Shown: positions 17,429 to 28,568 of the stretch, piece by piece
How positions within the stretch are numbered: the first letter of the stretch is position 1
Layout of the letters: each line of letters begins with the position of its first letter
From: Deltaproteobacteria bacterium
Lineage (GTDB): Bacteria > Desulfobacterota > Desulfobacteria > Desulfobacterales > Desulfobacteraceae
DNA: 64,000 nucleotides
Reading direction: 5' to 3'
Assembly: GCA_013151635.1 (NCBI GenBank)
Contig: JAADHV010000109.1
Coordinates: 36,771-100,770 of the forward strand
The notes under the pieces: generated by a model
What the model was told of the DNA's origin: nothing
The model's input: the letters and a program-made list of their open reading frames with translations, nothing else
Database searches by the model: none
Program-made: the position numbers and the translations under genes

Positions 17429-19189
17429 TTGGAAACCATTAATCAAAATGCCACACAAGAGATGCTTTCGCCCAAAAGGATACAGGAAAAGGCCGACATC
17501 CTTGAAACCAACCTGTTTAAATCCATTTCCAGACAAGAAGACCCATCAAAAATGAAAATCAGGATCGACCGGACCAACTTTCCTGATATAGTCATAAGCA
17601 AGGCACTTTTGCAACTTATGCCAAGGTTTAATATAAAACCCCGTGAATATGTTTTTGGAATAAAAAAACTTTTGCAGAAAAAGCTTCTTCCTGACAAGCA
17701 GGAAAAATTTAAAAAAAATCTAAATGATACCGGAGAAACCCTTTACGATGACTCTCTCATTATAACCAGAACGTTTGAAGCTGTTGCCTCAAAAAAAGCC
17801 CTGGAAATTATTGTAAAGGGGATCCCTGTAAAAAAAAGTATACACGGTGGAATTACAAAGTCTTTTTTCGATTATGAACAAAGCCCTGGAAAACTTTTAA
17901 AGGACGGTATTATTAATTTCAAAGAAATCAATAAATACCCCATAGTCAATGCCAAAGAAAAACTATTTTATATCACCCGTGAAAAAAAGGGGCAGCGGGG
18001 CATCTCGTTTGACGGAAAAATCATTCCGGTTGAAGAGCCTGAGCCCTTTATCATTAATATAGGACCCGGGGTGGAAAAAATTGACGACCCGGATGAAAAA
18101 GGCGAATCAAAAGGCTATTTTTTACAATCCGGCATAACAGGGGTAGTCATTCTCAACAAGAATGACCGGGGTGTTATTACCGGCATTGATATCAGTGATG
18201 AAATTGAAGTAAAAAAACTGGATTATTCCACGGGAAACATCGGCACCCTTTATACCTGCCCGATACGGATGAAAATCGGTGTGATATGTAACAGGTTTAA
18301 AATCCGGGTCAACGGAAAAGTCGAAGCCACGGTTGTGGACGGCGGTGAGATCATCACCAATAATGAAGCTGTCATCATGAAAACCCAGTCAGGCAGCACA
18401 GTAATGGCTTTAAAAGATATCAACGTTGATTCTGCAACCCATTCAAAAATCATATCTGAAACAGGTGCTGTCACAATAACAAAGGAATTAATTGATTCTG
18501 AAATTTCTTCACCAAAGATAGTATTTGAAAAAAGCCGGGGACTTATCACCAATAATAAGATAGAAACTGAAAACCTGGCACTTAAAGGTTTATATTTTTC
18601 AGGAGAAAACATTATCTATTTTGGCAATAATCTCTTTGTTGAAAAAGAGGCCTTGATAAAATCAGGGGAAAACCTCAAGGCAGACAAGCTGAAGCTTTCC
18701 AGTACTGAAAAATTATTAATGGGAAAACTTCAACTGGAACTGAAACGCCTTGCAAAATTAACCATTGCAGACCATGACCTTGTAAAGCACATCAAACCGC
18801 TCATCATTGCCACAAATACCATGGATTTTGAAACGATTTTCAATAAAATGGACTTGATCCGGAAAAAAAACAACACAAAAACCGTTGCCAATGTGAGCAA
18901 ATTGTTTGAAACACTTGAAAAAATTCCGGCAAGCCTTAAAGCCTGTGAACTCAGGGAATCAACACATAGTGAAAATATGGCTGAGCTCAACCATAGAATG
19001 GCATCAATGAGGCTTGCCATCGAAGGCTTTTTAAGGCGGGCAGCCACCATAAAAATATTTTGCGGCAACCCCGGGGATAAAAAGACAATCGAGCCGGATT
19101 TTATGGTTGAATCCGATGATGCTGAAAATAAGTTCATAAAAGTAACCGGAACATATTCTTCCCATAAAGGGTTTGAGTTTGTGCAATAG
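17429..19189 (+). CDS. FapA-like (DUF342) protein
   Basis: This 586-residue soluble protein has the FapA/DUF342 organisation. An N-terminal helical part precedes the FapA core with GISFDGKIIPV, a beta-rich repeat section with VDGGEIITNNEAVIMKTQSG-type strands (right-handed beta-helix-like, about 290-420), and a C-terminal helical coiled-coil part. The family is named for flagellar assembly protein A, linked to polar flagellum placement in Vibrio. The role here is inferred only from family. The frame begins with TTG at 17429, with CAAGGT upstream; ATG at 17462 is an alternative. It is divergent from the S1 gene. Confidence 0.75.
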   Translation: METINQNATQEMLSPKRIQEKADILETNLFKSISRQEDPSKMKIRIDRTNFPDIVISKALLQLMPRFNIKPREYVFGIKKLLQKKLLPDKQEKFKKNLNDTGETLYDDSLIITRTFEAVASKKALEIIVKGIPVKKSIHGGITKSFFDYEQSPGKLLKDGIINFKEINKYPIVNAKEKLFYITREKKGQRGISFDGKIIPVEEPEPFIINIGPGVEKIDDPDEKGESKGYFLQSGITGVVILNKNDRGVITGIDISDEIEVKKLDYSTGNIGTLYTCPIRMKIGVICNRFKIRVNGKVEATVVDGGEIITNNEAVIMKTQSGSTVMALKDINVDSATHSKIISETGAVTITKELIDSEISSPKIVFEKSRGLITNNKIETENLALKGLYFSGENIIYFGNNLFVEKEALIKSGENLKADKLKLSSTEKLLMGKLQLELKRLAKLTIADHDLVKHIKPLIIATNTMDFETIFNKMDLIRKKNNTKTVANVSKLFETLEKIPASLKACELRESTHSENMAELNHRMASMRLAIEGFLRRAATIKIFCGNPGDKKTIEPDFMVESDDAENKFIKVTGTYSSHKGFEFVQ

Positions 19190-19219
19190 CTTTAACTTTT
19201 AAACTGGTTCAGATTTGGC

Positions 19220-21061
19220 TCATCGCTTATCTTGCTTTGCCCCTTCTTGCTTAAGCCCTTGCATTACTTTTTCTGCCAATGGCTTATTCATTCCGGGGAG
19301 TGCTGCAATTTCATCAATTGATGCTGTTTTCATCCTGGATATGCCCTTAAAATGCTTCAACAGAACTTGTTTTTTCTTTGGGCCTATTCCCTGAATGGAA
19401 TCAAGGGCTGAAAACCCTGCCCGTTTTTCCCTTCTTTTTCTCTGGAATGTAATGGCAAACCTGTGGGCTTCATCCCTGACCTGCTGCAACAGGTACAGGG
19501 CCTTTTTTGCTTTACTTGTGTTTAAAGGATTGGATCTGCCGGGGATATAAATTTTATCAAATTCCTCGGCTTTTTTTTCATTCTTCTTTGCAAGGCCTGC
19601 CACTTTAAATCTGTATTCAATATTCAAATCATTTAAAACAGCTACAGCCATTCCAAGCTGGCCTTTTCCCCCGTCAACCACCAGGAGGTCAGGGTATGGT
19701 GTCACAGAAGTATCTTTTGAAAAGCGGCGGCTCAGTACCTGGTACATACAGGCATAATCATCCTGGAAGTTAAGATCGCGTATAATAAATTTCCTGTAAG
19801 CTTCCTTACATGGCCTTCCATCTTTAAACACCACCATGGAAGATACGGGATCCTGGCCTGAAAGACTGGAGTTATCAAAACATTCGATCCTTGACGGCAG
19901 TTTCTCCATGCCAAGCAGCTCCTTTAGCATCAGGATGGATGCCCTTTCCTCTTCTTCTTTTTGCAATCTTTTTTCAAGCTCTCTTGAGGCATTTATGCAG
20001 GCCATTTCCACCAGCCTTTTTTTTTCGCCGCGGACCGGGACATGGATGCTTACTTTTTTCCCCTTTTTTTTACTCAAGAGGTGTTCTAAAAATTCCTTGT
20101 TTTCAATCTTCTGGTTCAGCAGGATAAAAGAGGGGAAAAAAAGGCTGGTCTTATAATACTGGCTTAAAAACGCGGATAAAATTTCATCAGGCTCCTTAAA
20201 CCCAAGGTCGAGTGGATAATGTGCCGTGTCAATGAGATAGCCTGATCGGACAATCATTATGGTTACCACCCCTTTGCCCTTGCCTGCAGTAAAAGCCATA
20301 ATATCCCTGTCCTTCATGTCAGGGCTTACCACCACCTGCTTTTCCATAGTATTTTCAATGGCAAAAATAGTATCCCTTACCTGGGCTGCTTTCTCATATT
20401 CCCTGGATGAAGAGTATGCCGCCATCTCCAGTCTGAGCTTTTTTACTACCTGGTTTGATCTTCCCTTTAAAAAAAGGACGGCATCCATGACCTGTTTTTT
20501 ATATTCTTCAGGCGCAACTTCATTGCAGCAGAGGCCGAGACAAGCCTTGATCTGAAAATTAAGGCATGGCCTTGACCTGTTTTTAAACTGGGTATTTCTG
20601 CATTTTCTCAGCTTAAATATCTTCTGAATCTGCTTTAAGGTTCTATTCACACTGCGGCTTGAAGAATACGGGCCGAAATAAAGGGCCTTGTCATTCTTTA
20701 TTTCCCTCACCCTTTGAATTGCAGGATAGGTTTCATTCATATCGATCCTGACCAGGGGATAATTTTTCCCATCCTTTAAAATCACGTTATACTTGGGGTT
20801 GTATTCTTTGATCAGGTTTGATTCAAGTATAAAGGCCTCATGGCCTGAAGACGTGATAATGATTTCAAAATCCTTTATCATCTCAAGAAGAGCCGCGGTT
20901 TTTACATCGTGATTGTGCTTTTTAACAAAATAGGAAGACAGCCTTTTTTTAAGATCCTGGGCTTTGCCTACATAAATGGTTTTGCCTTTGGCATCCTTCA
21001 TCAGGTAAACCCCGGGATCGTGAGGGGTTTGCCGGTACTTGTCCATTATCAGGCTTGTCAT
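19220..21061 (-). CDS. uvrC: Excinuclease ABC subunit C
   Basis: UvrC makes the two incisions in nucleotide excision repair after UvrB loading. The order is: N-terminal GIY-YIG nuclease (GVYLMKDAKGKTIYVGKA and YFGPYSS), a Cys-containing linker, UVR motif (about 205-240) that binds UvrB, RNase H-like endonuclease (ECFDNSSLSG, VVDGGKGQL), and C-terminal tandem helix-hairpin-helix (IQGIGPKKKQVLL, ALPGMNKPLAEKV). The length of 613 residues is normal. It lies 5 bases after uvrB and is probably co-transcribed. Confidence 0.97.
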   Translation of the reverse strand: MTSLIMDKYRQTPHDPGVYLMKDAKGKTIYVGKAQDLKKRLSSYFVKKHNHDVKTAALLEMIKDFEIIITSSGHEAFILESNLIKEYNPKYNVILKDGKNYPLVRIDMNETYPAIQRVREIKNDKALYFGPYSSSRSVNRTLKQIQKIFKLRKCRNTQFKNRSRPCLNFQIKACLGLCCNEVAPEEYKKQVMDAVLFLKGRSNQVVKKLRLEMAAYSSSREYEKAAQVRDTIFAIENTMEKQVVVSPDMKDRDIMAFTAGKGKGVVTIMIVRSGYLIDTAHYPLDLGFKEPDEILSAFLSQYYKTSLFFPSFILLNQKIENKEFLEHLLSKKKGKKVSIHVPVRGEKKRLVEMACINASRELEKRLQKEEEERASILMLKELLGMEKLPSRIECFDNSSLSGQDPVSSMVVFKDGRPCKEAYRKFIIRDLNFQDDYACMYQVLSRRFSKDTSVTPYPDLLVVDGGKGQLGMAVAVLNDLNIEYRFKVAGLAKKNEKKAEEFDKIYIPGRSNPLNTSKAKKALYLLQQVRDEAHRFAITFQRKRREKRAGFSALDSIQGIGPKKKQVLLKHFKGISRMKTASIDEIAALPGMNKPLAEKVMQGLKQEGAKQDKR

Positions 21062-21066
21062 AAAAT

Positions 21067-23058
21067 TTAAAACCGCTTGATATCCGCTAATTCCTTGATT
21101 TTATCCCTGTATTCGGCAGCTTTCTCAAACTCAAGGTTCTCAGCTGCTATTTTCATTTTATATTCCAGATCTTTAACAATATCTTCCAGGTTCAGTTCCC
21201 GGGATTCATACTCTTTGATGTCTTCGTCCACAGACCCTTCAGCTGCGGGCGAACTGTCCCTGGTGGAATAATCAAACAAACTGATATTTTTCTGAATGGT
21301 CGAAGGTATGATATTGTTTTTCTCATTATAGGCTTTCTGAATTTTCTGACGTCTTTTTGTCTCAAAAACAGCTTTTTTCATGGATGCGGTTTCCTTTTCC
21401 GCATACATTATCACCTTGCCGAATACATTCCTTGCAGCCCGTCCGAAAATCTGGATAAATGACCTGTAAGACCTTAAAAAACCTTCCTTGTCCGCGTCCA
21501 GTATGGCCACAAGAGAGACTTCGGGGATATCAAGGCCTTCCCGCAAAAGGTTTATCCCTATGAGTACGTCAAATAATCCCTTTCGAAGATCCTGGATGAT
21601 ATCGATTCTTTCCACTGTACCTATATCTGAATGAAGATATTTCACCTTTATACCCAGATCAGCATAATAGTCGGTCAAATCTTCAGCCATCCGCTTTGTA
21701 AGGGTGGTAACAAGAACACGTTCCTGAGCCTCGACCCGTTTCACAATTTCTTCATAGAGATCATCCACCTGGGCTTTGGCATCCCTTATCACAACTTCAG
21801 GATCAAGCAGTCCCGTGGGTCTGACAATCTGTTCGGCCACCTTTCCCCCGGCCTTTTCCATTTCATAGTCTGCCGGCGTGGCAGAAACATAGACAATCAT
21901 AGGAACTTTTTCTTTAAATTCTTCAAATTGAAGTGGGCGGTTATCCATGGCAGACGGCAGCCTGAATCCATGTTCCACAAGCGTTCCTTTTCTTGATCGA
22001 TCCGCCTTGTACATGGCCCCTAACTGGGAAACGGAAATATGGCTTTCATCAAAAAAAAGCAGAAAATCATCATCCATATAGTCCAGAAGGGTTGGCGGCG
22101 GCTCTCCCGGCTTACGCCCGGTCAGGTGCCTGGAATAATTCTCAATTCCATTGCAATAACCGATTTCATTTAACATTTCCAGGTCATACCGGGTTCTTTC
22201 CTCAAGACGCTGGGCTTCCACAAGCTTGTTATTGCCGTGGAGATATTCAAGACGCAGTTTTAATTCTTCCACAATACTTTCAATGGCCCGTTTCCTTGTC
22301 TGTTGCTTGGTGACATAATGGGAAGCAGGATAAATAACCATCTGGTCAAAACTTTTTAGCAAATCCCCTTTTAAGGGATCAATTTCGGATATTCCTTCAA
22401 TGGTATCCCCGAAAAAATCGATCCTCACAGCTTTATCTTCTTCATAGGCAGGGAAAATTTCAACCCTGTCGCCCCGGACCCTGAACACCCCGCGGTGGAA
22501 ATCCGTATCATTGCGGGTATAGTGGATATTGACAAACTTTTCCAATAATCTTTCCCTGGAAATTTCCATATCAACATCCAGGGTCACCCTTAAATCAAGG
22601 TAATCTTCAGGTGCGCCCAGGCCGTAAATACAGGACACACTGGCCACTACTATCACGTCTTTTCTTGCAAGAACGGATCTTGTGGCCGAATGGCGCATCT
22701 TGTCTATAAGTTCATTGATGGATGAATCCTTTTGAATATAGGTATCACTGGACGGGATGTAGGCTTCGGGCTGGTAATAGTCATAATAAGACACAAAATA
22801 TTCCACACAATTATCCGGAAAAAGCATCTTGAATTCATTGTAAAGCTGGGCTGCCAAGGTCTTGTTAGGGGCAATAATCAGGCTTGATTTTTCTACCCTT
22901 GCGATAACATTTGCCATGGTAAAGGTCTTGCCTGAGCCTGTCACTCCTAAAAGGACCTGGTGCTTTTCATTATTCATAACACCTTTTGAAAGATATTCAA
23001 TGGCTCCTGGCTGGTCTCCAGTGGGAGAAAAATCTGAAACTAAATTAAATAACCCCAT
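21067..23058 (-). CDS. uvrB: Excinuclease ABC subunit B
   Basis: UvrB is the DNA-damage verification helicase of nucleotide excision repair. Walker A GVTGSGKT is near residue 40. The beta-hairpin region [21 protein letters not shown], shown here as a key pattern, clamps damaged DNA. Helicase motifs [18 protein letters not shown] and QIFGRAARN follow, and a C-terminal UVR domain ([15 protein letters not shown]) contacts UvrC. The 663 residues are full length. It leads the uvrB-uvrC operon, which is not adjacent to uvrA here. Confidence 0.97.
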   Translation of the reverse strand: MGLFNLVSDFSPTGDQPGAIEYLSKGVMNNEKHQVLLGVTGSGKTFTMANVIARVEKSSLIIAPNKTLAAQLYNEFKMLFPDNCVEYFVSYYDYYQPEAYIPSSDTYIQKDSSINELIDKMRHSATRSVLARKDVIVVASVSCIYGLGAPEDYLDLRVTLDVDMEISRERLLEKFVNIHYTRNDTDFHRGVFRVRGDRVEIFPAYEEDKAVRIDFFGDTIEGISEIDPLKGDLLKSFDQMVIYPASHYVTKQQTRKRAIESIVEELKLRLEYLHGNNKLVEAQRLEERTRYDLEMLNEIGYCNGIENYSRHLTGRKPGEPPPTLLDYMDDDFLLFFDESHISVSQLGAMYKADRSRKGTLVEHGFRLPSAMDNRPLQFEEFKEKVPMIVYVSATPADYEMEKAGGKVAEQIVRPTGLLDPEVVIRDAKAQVDDLYEEIVKRVEAQERVLVTTLTKRMAEDLTDYYADLGIKVKYLHSDIGTVERIDIIQDLRKGLFDVLIGINLLREGLDIPEVSLVAILDADKEGFLRSYRSFIQIFGRAARNVFGKVIMYAEKETASMKKAVFETKRRQKIQKAYNEKNNIIPSTIQKNISLFDYSTRDSSPAAEGSVDEDIKEYESRELNLEDIVKDLEYKMKIAAENLEFEKAAEYRDKIKELADIKRF

Positions 23059-23165
23059 AATTTAAAAATGCCACCCGAAAATTTAATTATAATCCTTATT
23101 ATTGTCTCAATTTAAAACCGGATTTTCATGTTATCAAGTTGAAAGCCATGAAACAATATATAATA

Positions 23166-24467
23166 TTATCGGGGAACCACAGGAAGTTCCATGGTGAACC
23201 TTGCACCTTTCAAGGGGGATGTTCCGACCGATATTGAACCTTTATGCCAGATAGCAATTCTTTTTGCAATTGCAAGGCCAAGGCCATATCCGCCGGACTC
23301 CCTGTGCCTGCTCCCGTCAAGACGGAAAAAGGGTTCGAAAATCTGGTCCCTTGCCCCTGCCGGGATTCCAGGGCCATCATCGTCAACATGGATGAAACAG
23401 GTATGTTTCCCAGGTTCAAATATAATTTCAATATTCCTGTCTGCATATCTGGATGCATTCCTTATCAGGTTTCTGACGGCCCACCCAAGATAAACCGGTT
23501 CAAACCCGGCAACGAACCGATCTGTTTCAGGATTAATCTTAAAACAAAAATGTTTATCCCGGATGCTTTTTTGTTCGGCATTGATTATGGTCTTTAACCA
23601 GGAAACCATCTCATTTTTGAAAAGGCCGGCAGATGTATCAGGCTCTCTTTCAAATTTTGCATAGGTGAGCATCTCATTCACAAGGGATTCTATCTCTTCG
23701 ACATCTTTGCCGATTTCAAAAATATAATTTTTCTCGTAAAAATCCTGGTGAATGGAATCAAGGAGCATTTCCAGGCTGAACTTAATCCTTGCAAGCGGGG
23801 TCCTGATTTCATGGGATACACTATTTGCCAGTTCTTTTTGAGATTCCAGAAGCTTTTGGGTTTTTTGGGCCATATTATTAAAACCCAATATCACATGGCC
23901 CATTGATGAAATCCTTGATACCTTCACTCTTGCCGTATAATCACCGGCAAAAAACAGGGCGGAGGTCTTTTTAATTTTTTTAATATCCCCGCTTAAAAAA
24001 AAGGTCCATGCCAATGCAGGCAGGGTGAGAAATACAAGAACAAGCCCCAGGAATATCAGGACTGCCCTAAGATCCAGATCATCACCGGGGAAAGGCCCTC
24101 CCATGGCAAGTGCCATGTCTGACTTTCCAAGCCTCATAAAAAGCACAGTATTTTGTTTTCCCCCGACTATAAGGCCGTTTATGAAATCCTTTTTATCTGT
24201 TTTTTCAATTTCAAGGTCATCGAGTTTATAAAGCCCCAGAGGATACCCGAACCTTGGTTGAAGTTTTTCAAGTTCTTTTTTCCATGTCTTCTCGTCCAGC
24301 CCTGAAAGCCTTTCAGCTATCAGGGAAAAGGTGCCCCGCGCAAGCTCCCTGTCTGCATTTAATTTTTCATCTTTAAAAATATGGTCAACAATAGGACCAA
24401 CAGCAAAAGGAATTGTAATAAGGGCAAAAAGCAAAAGTATATAAATGGTAATAAAAATCCGTTTCAT
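23166..24467 (-). CDS. Sensor histidine kinase, RstB/CpxA-like
   Basis: A first membrane helix is at about 5-27, with a periplasmic sensor region (28-130) and a second membrane helix (about 133-157). HAMP follows, then HisKA with SVSHEIRTPLARIKFSLEM (phospho-His in HEIRTP), and HATPase with DDDGPGIP and GGYGLGLAIAKR. This is the RstB-type layout for envelope or acid-stress signalling, although the signal is unknown. It lies 11 bases after its partner response regulator. Confidence 0.88.
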   Translation of the reverse strand: MKRIFITIYILLLFALITIPFAVGPIVDHIFKDEKLNADRELARGTFSLIAERLSGLDEKTWKKELEKLQPRFGYPLGLYKLDDLEIEKTDKKDFINGLIVGGKQNTVLFMRLGKSDMALAMGGPFPGDDLDLRAVLIFLGLVLVFLTLPALAWTFFLSGDIKKIKKTSALFFAGDYTARVKVSRISSMGHVILGFNNMAQKTQKLLESQKELANSVSHEIRTPLARIKFSLEMLLDSIHQDFYEKNYIFEIGKDVEEIESLVNEMLTYAKFEREPDTSAGLFKNEMVSWLKTIINAEQKSIRDKHFCFKINPETDRFVAGFEPVYLGWAVRNLIRNASRYADRNIEIIFEPGKHTCFIHVDDDGPGIPAGARDQIFEPFFRLDGSRHRESGGYGLGLAIAKRIAIWHKGSISVGTSPLKGARFTMELPVVPR

Positions 24468-24478
24468 TAGTTGATCTG

Positions 24479-25201
24479 CTATTCCCAGGCATCCTCGACA
24501 AAAAGGTAACCACTGCCCCAGATTGTTTTTATCCTGAAAGGATGATCCGAATTATCTCTGAGTTTTTTTCTAAGCCTTGATACAACCACGTCCATGGACC
24601 TGTCTATGCCATCATACTCCACGCCTTTAACAAATTGATATAAAAAATCCCTGTCCAGTACTTTTCCGGGCTCTGATGCAAGAAGGTTTAAAAGATCAAA
24701 CTCTGTGGTGGAAAGATCAACCAGTGTCCCAGACAGGGTTACACTCCTGGATGCCACATTAATCACAAGAGAACCAAACCTGAGTTCTTTATTTTTTTTA
24801 AAAGAAAAATTTTCACCGGTCACCGGATGGTCCGCTCTTCGAAACAATGCCCGAATCCTTGCCAGCAGGACCCTTGGTTCAACCGGCTTTTTCACATAAT
24901 CATCCGCACCCATCTCCAGGCCGGCCACCTGGTCCATATCATCTTCCCTGGCAGTGAGGATTAGAATCGGTTCCTTATAAGCTGTTCTAACATCCCGGCA
25001 GATAGACAAACCATCTCTTCCCGGCAGCATTAAATCAAGAATTACCATATCCGGCACTTCATTGAGAATACGATCCACGGCCCTGTCACCCCGGTGCTCC
25101 ACCAGGATGTCATACCCCTGTTTTTCAAGATATTCCCTGACAAGTCCGGATAATCTCAAATCGTCTTCCACAAGCAGGATTGTTTTTTTTATTTCACTCA
25201 T
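24479..25201 (-). CDS. OmpR-family response regulator, RstA-like
   Basis: The receiver domain (LLVEDD acidic pocket, phospho-Asp in VILDLMLPG, Lys in DDYVKKP) is joined to an OmpR/PhoB winged helix (STTEFDLLNLLASEPGKVL, SRLRKKLRD, IWGSGYLF). The frame is open to 25249, but residues before MSEIKKTILLVEDD look like non-coding extension, so I choose ATG 25201. It pairs with the adjacent kinase and probably regulates it and envelope genes by DNA binding. Confidence 0.88.
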   Translation of the reverse strand: MSEIKKTILLVEDDLRLSGLVREYLEKQGYDILVEHRGDRAVDRILNEVPDMVILDLMLPGRDGLSICRDVRTAYKEPILILTAREDDMDQVAGLEMGADDYVKKPVEPRVLLARIRALFRRADHPVTGENFSFKKNKELRFGSLVINVASRSVTLSGTLVDLSTTEFDLLNLLASEPGKVLDRDFLYQFVKGVEYDGIDRSMDVVVSRLRKKLRDNSDHPFRIKTIWGSGYLFVEDAWE

Positions 25202-25325
25202 TGATTTAATGTAATTATTTATTATTGCAACCTGGACAAAGAATACCATACAGTATACTTAATTAACCACTTAAAAAGTGTTTCAAATTGTAAATTTGCC
25301 CGCCTTTGACAAGATAATATACTTT

Positions 25326-28322
25326 TTAACCCACCCGGTTCAGCGGCAGTTTAATGATGAATTTAGTGCCTTTACCAGGAAAAGATTCAACATTTATGGC
25401 CCCTTTATGATTTTCAACAACAATAAAATAGGAAATATACAGGCCCAGACCGGTCCCGACTCCAACGGACTTGGTTGTATAAAAGGGCTCAAATATCCTG
25501 TTTTTGGTATTGTCATCCATGCCGGGTCCATTATCCTCTATCATGATTTTAATAAATTTTTCTTCCTGTATGGTTGTCAGTCTAAACACAGGTTCCCTGG
25601 TTTTAGAGTTTTCCATCATGGCATGGGCACCGTTTTTTAATATGTTAAAAAATACCTGCTGAATTTTACCTGCATCGCAGAAAACTTCCGTTAAGTTCGG
25701 GGAATACTTGCGAACAACTTCTATTTTTTTAAAATCAACATATTTTTTAATATCATAATCTTTTTCAATAATTTCTATTGTCTGGTCCAGGATATTTTCA
25801 ATGCGCTGCATTGAAAAAGAGCTGTCACTCTTTCTGCTGAAGGTCAGCATGTTAGCTACAATATCAGCCGCACGTTTCCCTGCATCCAGTATGGATTCAA
25901 TCATGGCAAAGATATTGCGTTTTTCAAAATAAAGGTTTAATTTTTCAAGGTCAATACCGGCCTCGCCCGCTGCCTTAAGATTTTTTGCCATGTCAATTCT
26001 TGTGCGGTTTTGTATTACCTGGGCACTTTGAATAATCCCGGCCAGGGGACTGTTGATCTCATGGGCCATCCCGGCGGCAAGACCGCCTATGGACTGCATT
26101 TTTTCCGTCTGAATCATCATTTCTTCCATATAAACCCGCGTGGTAATATTATCTACCCTTAAGACGGCACCATCTATTTTTCCGTTGATGAGAGGGTAAG
26201 CTGTCACATCATAAAAAGTCCGCTCTTCATTTATAATGGTTTCCAGACGTTCCTCTTTTTTTATCTGCCCCTGCTCTATGGCCGGGAAAACAATGGAGTT
26301 TTTCTTTTTAAGCAGGGGAAAAGCTTCAAAAAGATCCTTGCCTTCTACTTTTTCAAAGCTTTTCCCGGTCATCTTCCTTGCCTCTTCATTCCAGAGGGTA
26401 ACCCGGACCTTAGTATCCACCCCGATAATGATGGACGGCATGGAATCAATGATCTTTGACAGCATTGCCTTTAAAGACACATTGGAATCTTCAACAGTTG
26501 ATTTGGATTGTTCAAGTTCTAAAATTGCAAGCTGGATACTGTCAGCCATTGAATTAAAAGTCTGCCCCAGCACCCCCATTTCATCCGAGGATTGAATGTC
26601 CAGGCGATAGCCCATCTCTCCTCTCTGGAATCTTGAAATCCCCTTGATCATGGTTGTAATTTTTCCTGTAAGGGCTGATGCCATTAACACGGCAATCAAA
26701 ATCACCAGGATGACCATGACAACCGTATATATGGTCAGGCGGGTGGCTGTATCCCGGAGGGATTTTACAATCACATCCTTGTTTTCTTTATTCTGGTTCT
26801 CAATTGTCTGTATATATTGATCTTCAGCTTTCTTGATAATTTTTGCCGTGACATCGGCCGGTTTATGGAATTCATCAACATTGGCGCCAATGGTGACAAA
26901 CCCGAACCCTCTCGGACTTTTGCCGTATTGCCCTGTAAAATATGGAATGGATGCAGCAGTAGTCAATTTTTTAAGTCCGCTCCAGTGGATCACAAATGAA
27001 CCTGAGCCCCCAAATTGTGTTAAATTGTTCCATCCGTCACACTGGGGGGCAAAATTAAGATACCGGCAGTCCAACCCGACCAGGCCTTTTTTAACCAATT
27101 CTTTTGAAAAGGGTTTTGAAAGGGCCTGGTTTTTATATTCAGGCAGGGACCTTAAAAATTTGGAAATACCAAGATCACTCATTTTAAATTTTTCATAATA
27201 ATCTTTTCCCAGCCATGGAACTGCAGGTTCCCCTGTATCAGCGTCATATCCCACAATAAAATAATCCCTTGGATGGGAAATATTGCGGCCTTTATTATCC
27301 CACATAAAAGCATAATTGCCTGAGGATGCATCTGAAATGGCTGAATATCGCTCCTTTGTCGGAACAATGTGATCGGTAAATTCCATGATATGGGTGTGAT
27401 CAAGCGCAAGGGTGACATACCCTTTTATTTCCCCGTTAACAACAACAGGCATGGCCCACCGGACAAGGCCCTGAAATTTTCTCCCCACCGGGTTTTCTTT
27501 GCCTGCATACCCTGATTGCTCAGGAGCGAAATCAATCCCCATCTTATCTGCCCGTTTTTTTGTGTAAGGGCCGATCATCCTTGTTTTCACATAAGCACCA
27601 ATCACATTGGACACATAAATCCGGCCCGGTTTAAGGTTTTTCAATTCTTTAAAATAGGTTTCTGCTTTACAGAATGTCTGGTCTTTTTTTGATATATCTT
27701 TCAGTTCTCCTGACATAAGGTCTGAAGTGGTAACTTTTATCAATTCCCTGCCTGAAACATCCACATAGGTCATTTCAAGGTACATGGGAATGGACTTGAT
27801 TATTCCTTTTTCCCCAGGAGCCCTGTAATGAAAATCAAGTTCGTTATCTTTATTCCTTGCACTGACAGGCCTGTTGTTGTCCAGAGCCTGGTACCGGGGT
27901 TCCCAGGCATCCTTTTTTTCATTCAAGACCCAGGGTCCCGGAAGAATGATATTGCGCCTGTGGGCATTTAGAAAAGCCCGGTAGACATTTTTATCCGGCT
28001 TCAGCATACCGGCTGTCCTGATATCCACATCCCGGCCCTGCAGAAACATTGCGATATTTTTTGCAGTGTCGGTTGTCAAACGTTCAATGGCTTCACGGGA
28101 TCTGATATCCAGAGCCCGTATGGAACTTGATGTTGCAATACCTGCCACCTGCTTTGTTGTCCTGGCACTGGTCCCGGCCATTTCATTGACACGGGTTTCA
28201 AGGGAAACAGACAAAGAAGAAATCTCATTCCAGGCAAACCATGCCAGAATAACCAGGGGAACAACCTTTATTAATACGAAAATACCGATCAGCTTGTCTC
28301 TTATACTTGCTTTATATCCCAT
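25326..28322 (-). CDS. Large membrane sensor histidine kinase with Cache-like sensor, HAMP and PAS
   Basis: This protein has 998 residues. A membrane helix at about 12-30 precedes a long extracytoplasmic sensor (about 35-530) of double-Cache type, containing FDFHYR, GYVTLALDHTHIM and WDNKGRNISHPRD segments. A second membrane helix (about 540-565), HAMP, PAS (about 630-740), HisKA with GMAHEINSPLAGI and HATPase with GVGTGLGLYISYFI follow. No receiver is attached and no response regulator is adjacent on this side, so it is an orphan kinase unless it cross-talks with the RstA-like regulator 125 bases downstream. The ligand is probably a small molecule (inference from Cache fold). Confidence 0.85.
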   Translation of the reverse strand: MGYKASIRDKLIGIFVLIKVVPLVILAWFAWNEISSLSVSLETRVNEMAGTSARTTKQVAGIATSSSIRALDIRSREAIERLTTDTAKNIAMFLQGRDVDIRTAGMLKPDKNVYRAFLNAHRRNIILPGPWVLNEKKDAWEPRYQALDNNRPVSARNKDNELDFHYRAPGEKGIIKSIPMYLEMTYVDVSGRELIKVTTSDLMSGELKDISKKDQTFCKAETYFKELKNLKPGRIYVSNVIGAYVKTRMIGPYTKKRADKMGIDFAPEQSGYAGKENPVGRKFQGLVRWAMPVVVNGEIKGYVTLALDHTHIMEFTDHIVPTKERYSAISDASSGNYAFMWDNKGRNISHPRDYFIVGYDADTGEPAVPWLGKDYYEKFKMSDLGISKFLRSLPEYKNQALSKPFSKELVKKGLVGLDCRYLNFAPQCDGWNNLTQFGGSGSFVIHWSGLKKLTTAASIPYFTGQYGKSPRGFGFVTIGANVDEFHKPADVTAKIIKKAEDQYIQTIENQNKENKDVIVKSLRDTATRLTIYTVVMVILVILIAVLMASALTGKITTMIKGISRFQRGEMGYRLDIQSSDEMGVLGQTFNSMADSIQLAILELEQSKSTVEDSNVSLKAMLSKIIDSMPSIIIGVDTKVRVTLWNEEARKMTGKSFEKVEGKDLFEAFPLLKKKNSIVFPAIEQGQIKKEERLETIINEERTFYDVTAYPLINGKIDGAVLRVDNITTRVYMEEMMIQTEKMQSIGGLAAGMAHEINSPLAGIIQSAQVIQNRTRIDMAKNLKAAGEAGIDLEKLNLYFEKRNIFAMIESILDAGKRAADIVANMLTFSRKSDSSFSMQRIENILDQTIEIIEKDYDIKKYVDFKKIEVVRKYSPNLTEVFCDAGKIQQVFFNILKNGAHAMMENSKTREPVFRLTTIQEEKFIKIMIEDNGPGMDDNTKNRIFEPFYTTKSVGVGTGLGLYISYFIVVENHKGAINVESFPGKGTKFIIKLPLNRVG

Positions 28323-28568
28323 AAATCACCCGCCACACTAGATTACGTGCAAAATACAAATTGAATTTAAAATTTATTAACAAATATGTATTACAAAAAA
28401 AATAGATCGATTGGAAATATTTATTTGTATAATATCAATATGGAAATTCCTTGTAAAGAAAAACCCGCATTTATTCAAAATCAGGGTAATTGTGTTTGCC
28501 TCACAAATAAAATATGTGATAAATAAGAAAACCTATATTAAATAATAACAGCAAGGATACAAAGATAA

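Noticed and set aside
28428..28433. TATAAT upstream of glnS as a promoter
   Set aside because: There is no acceptable -35 hexamer at normal spacing in this AT-rich stretch.
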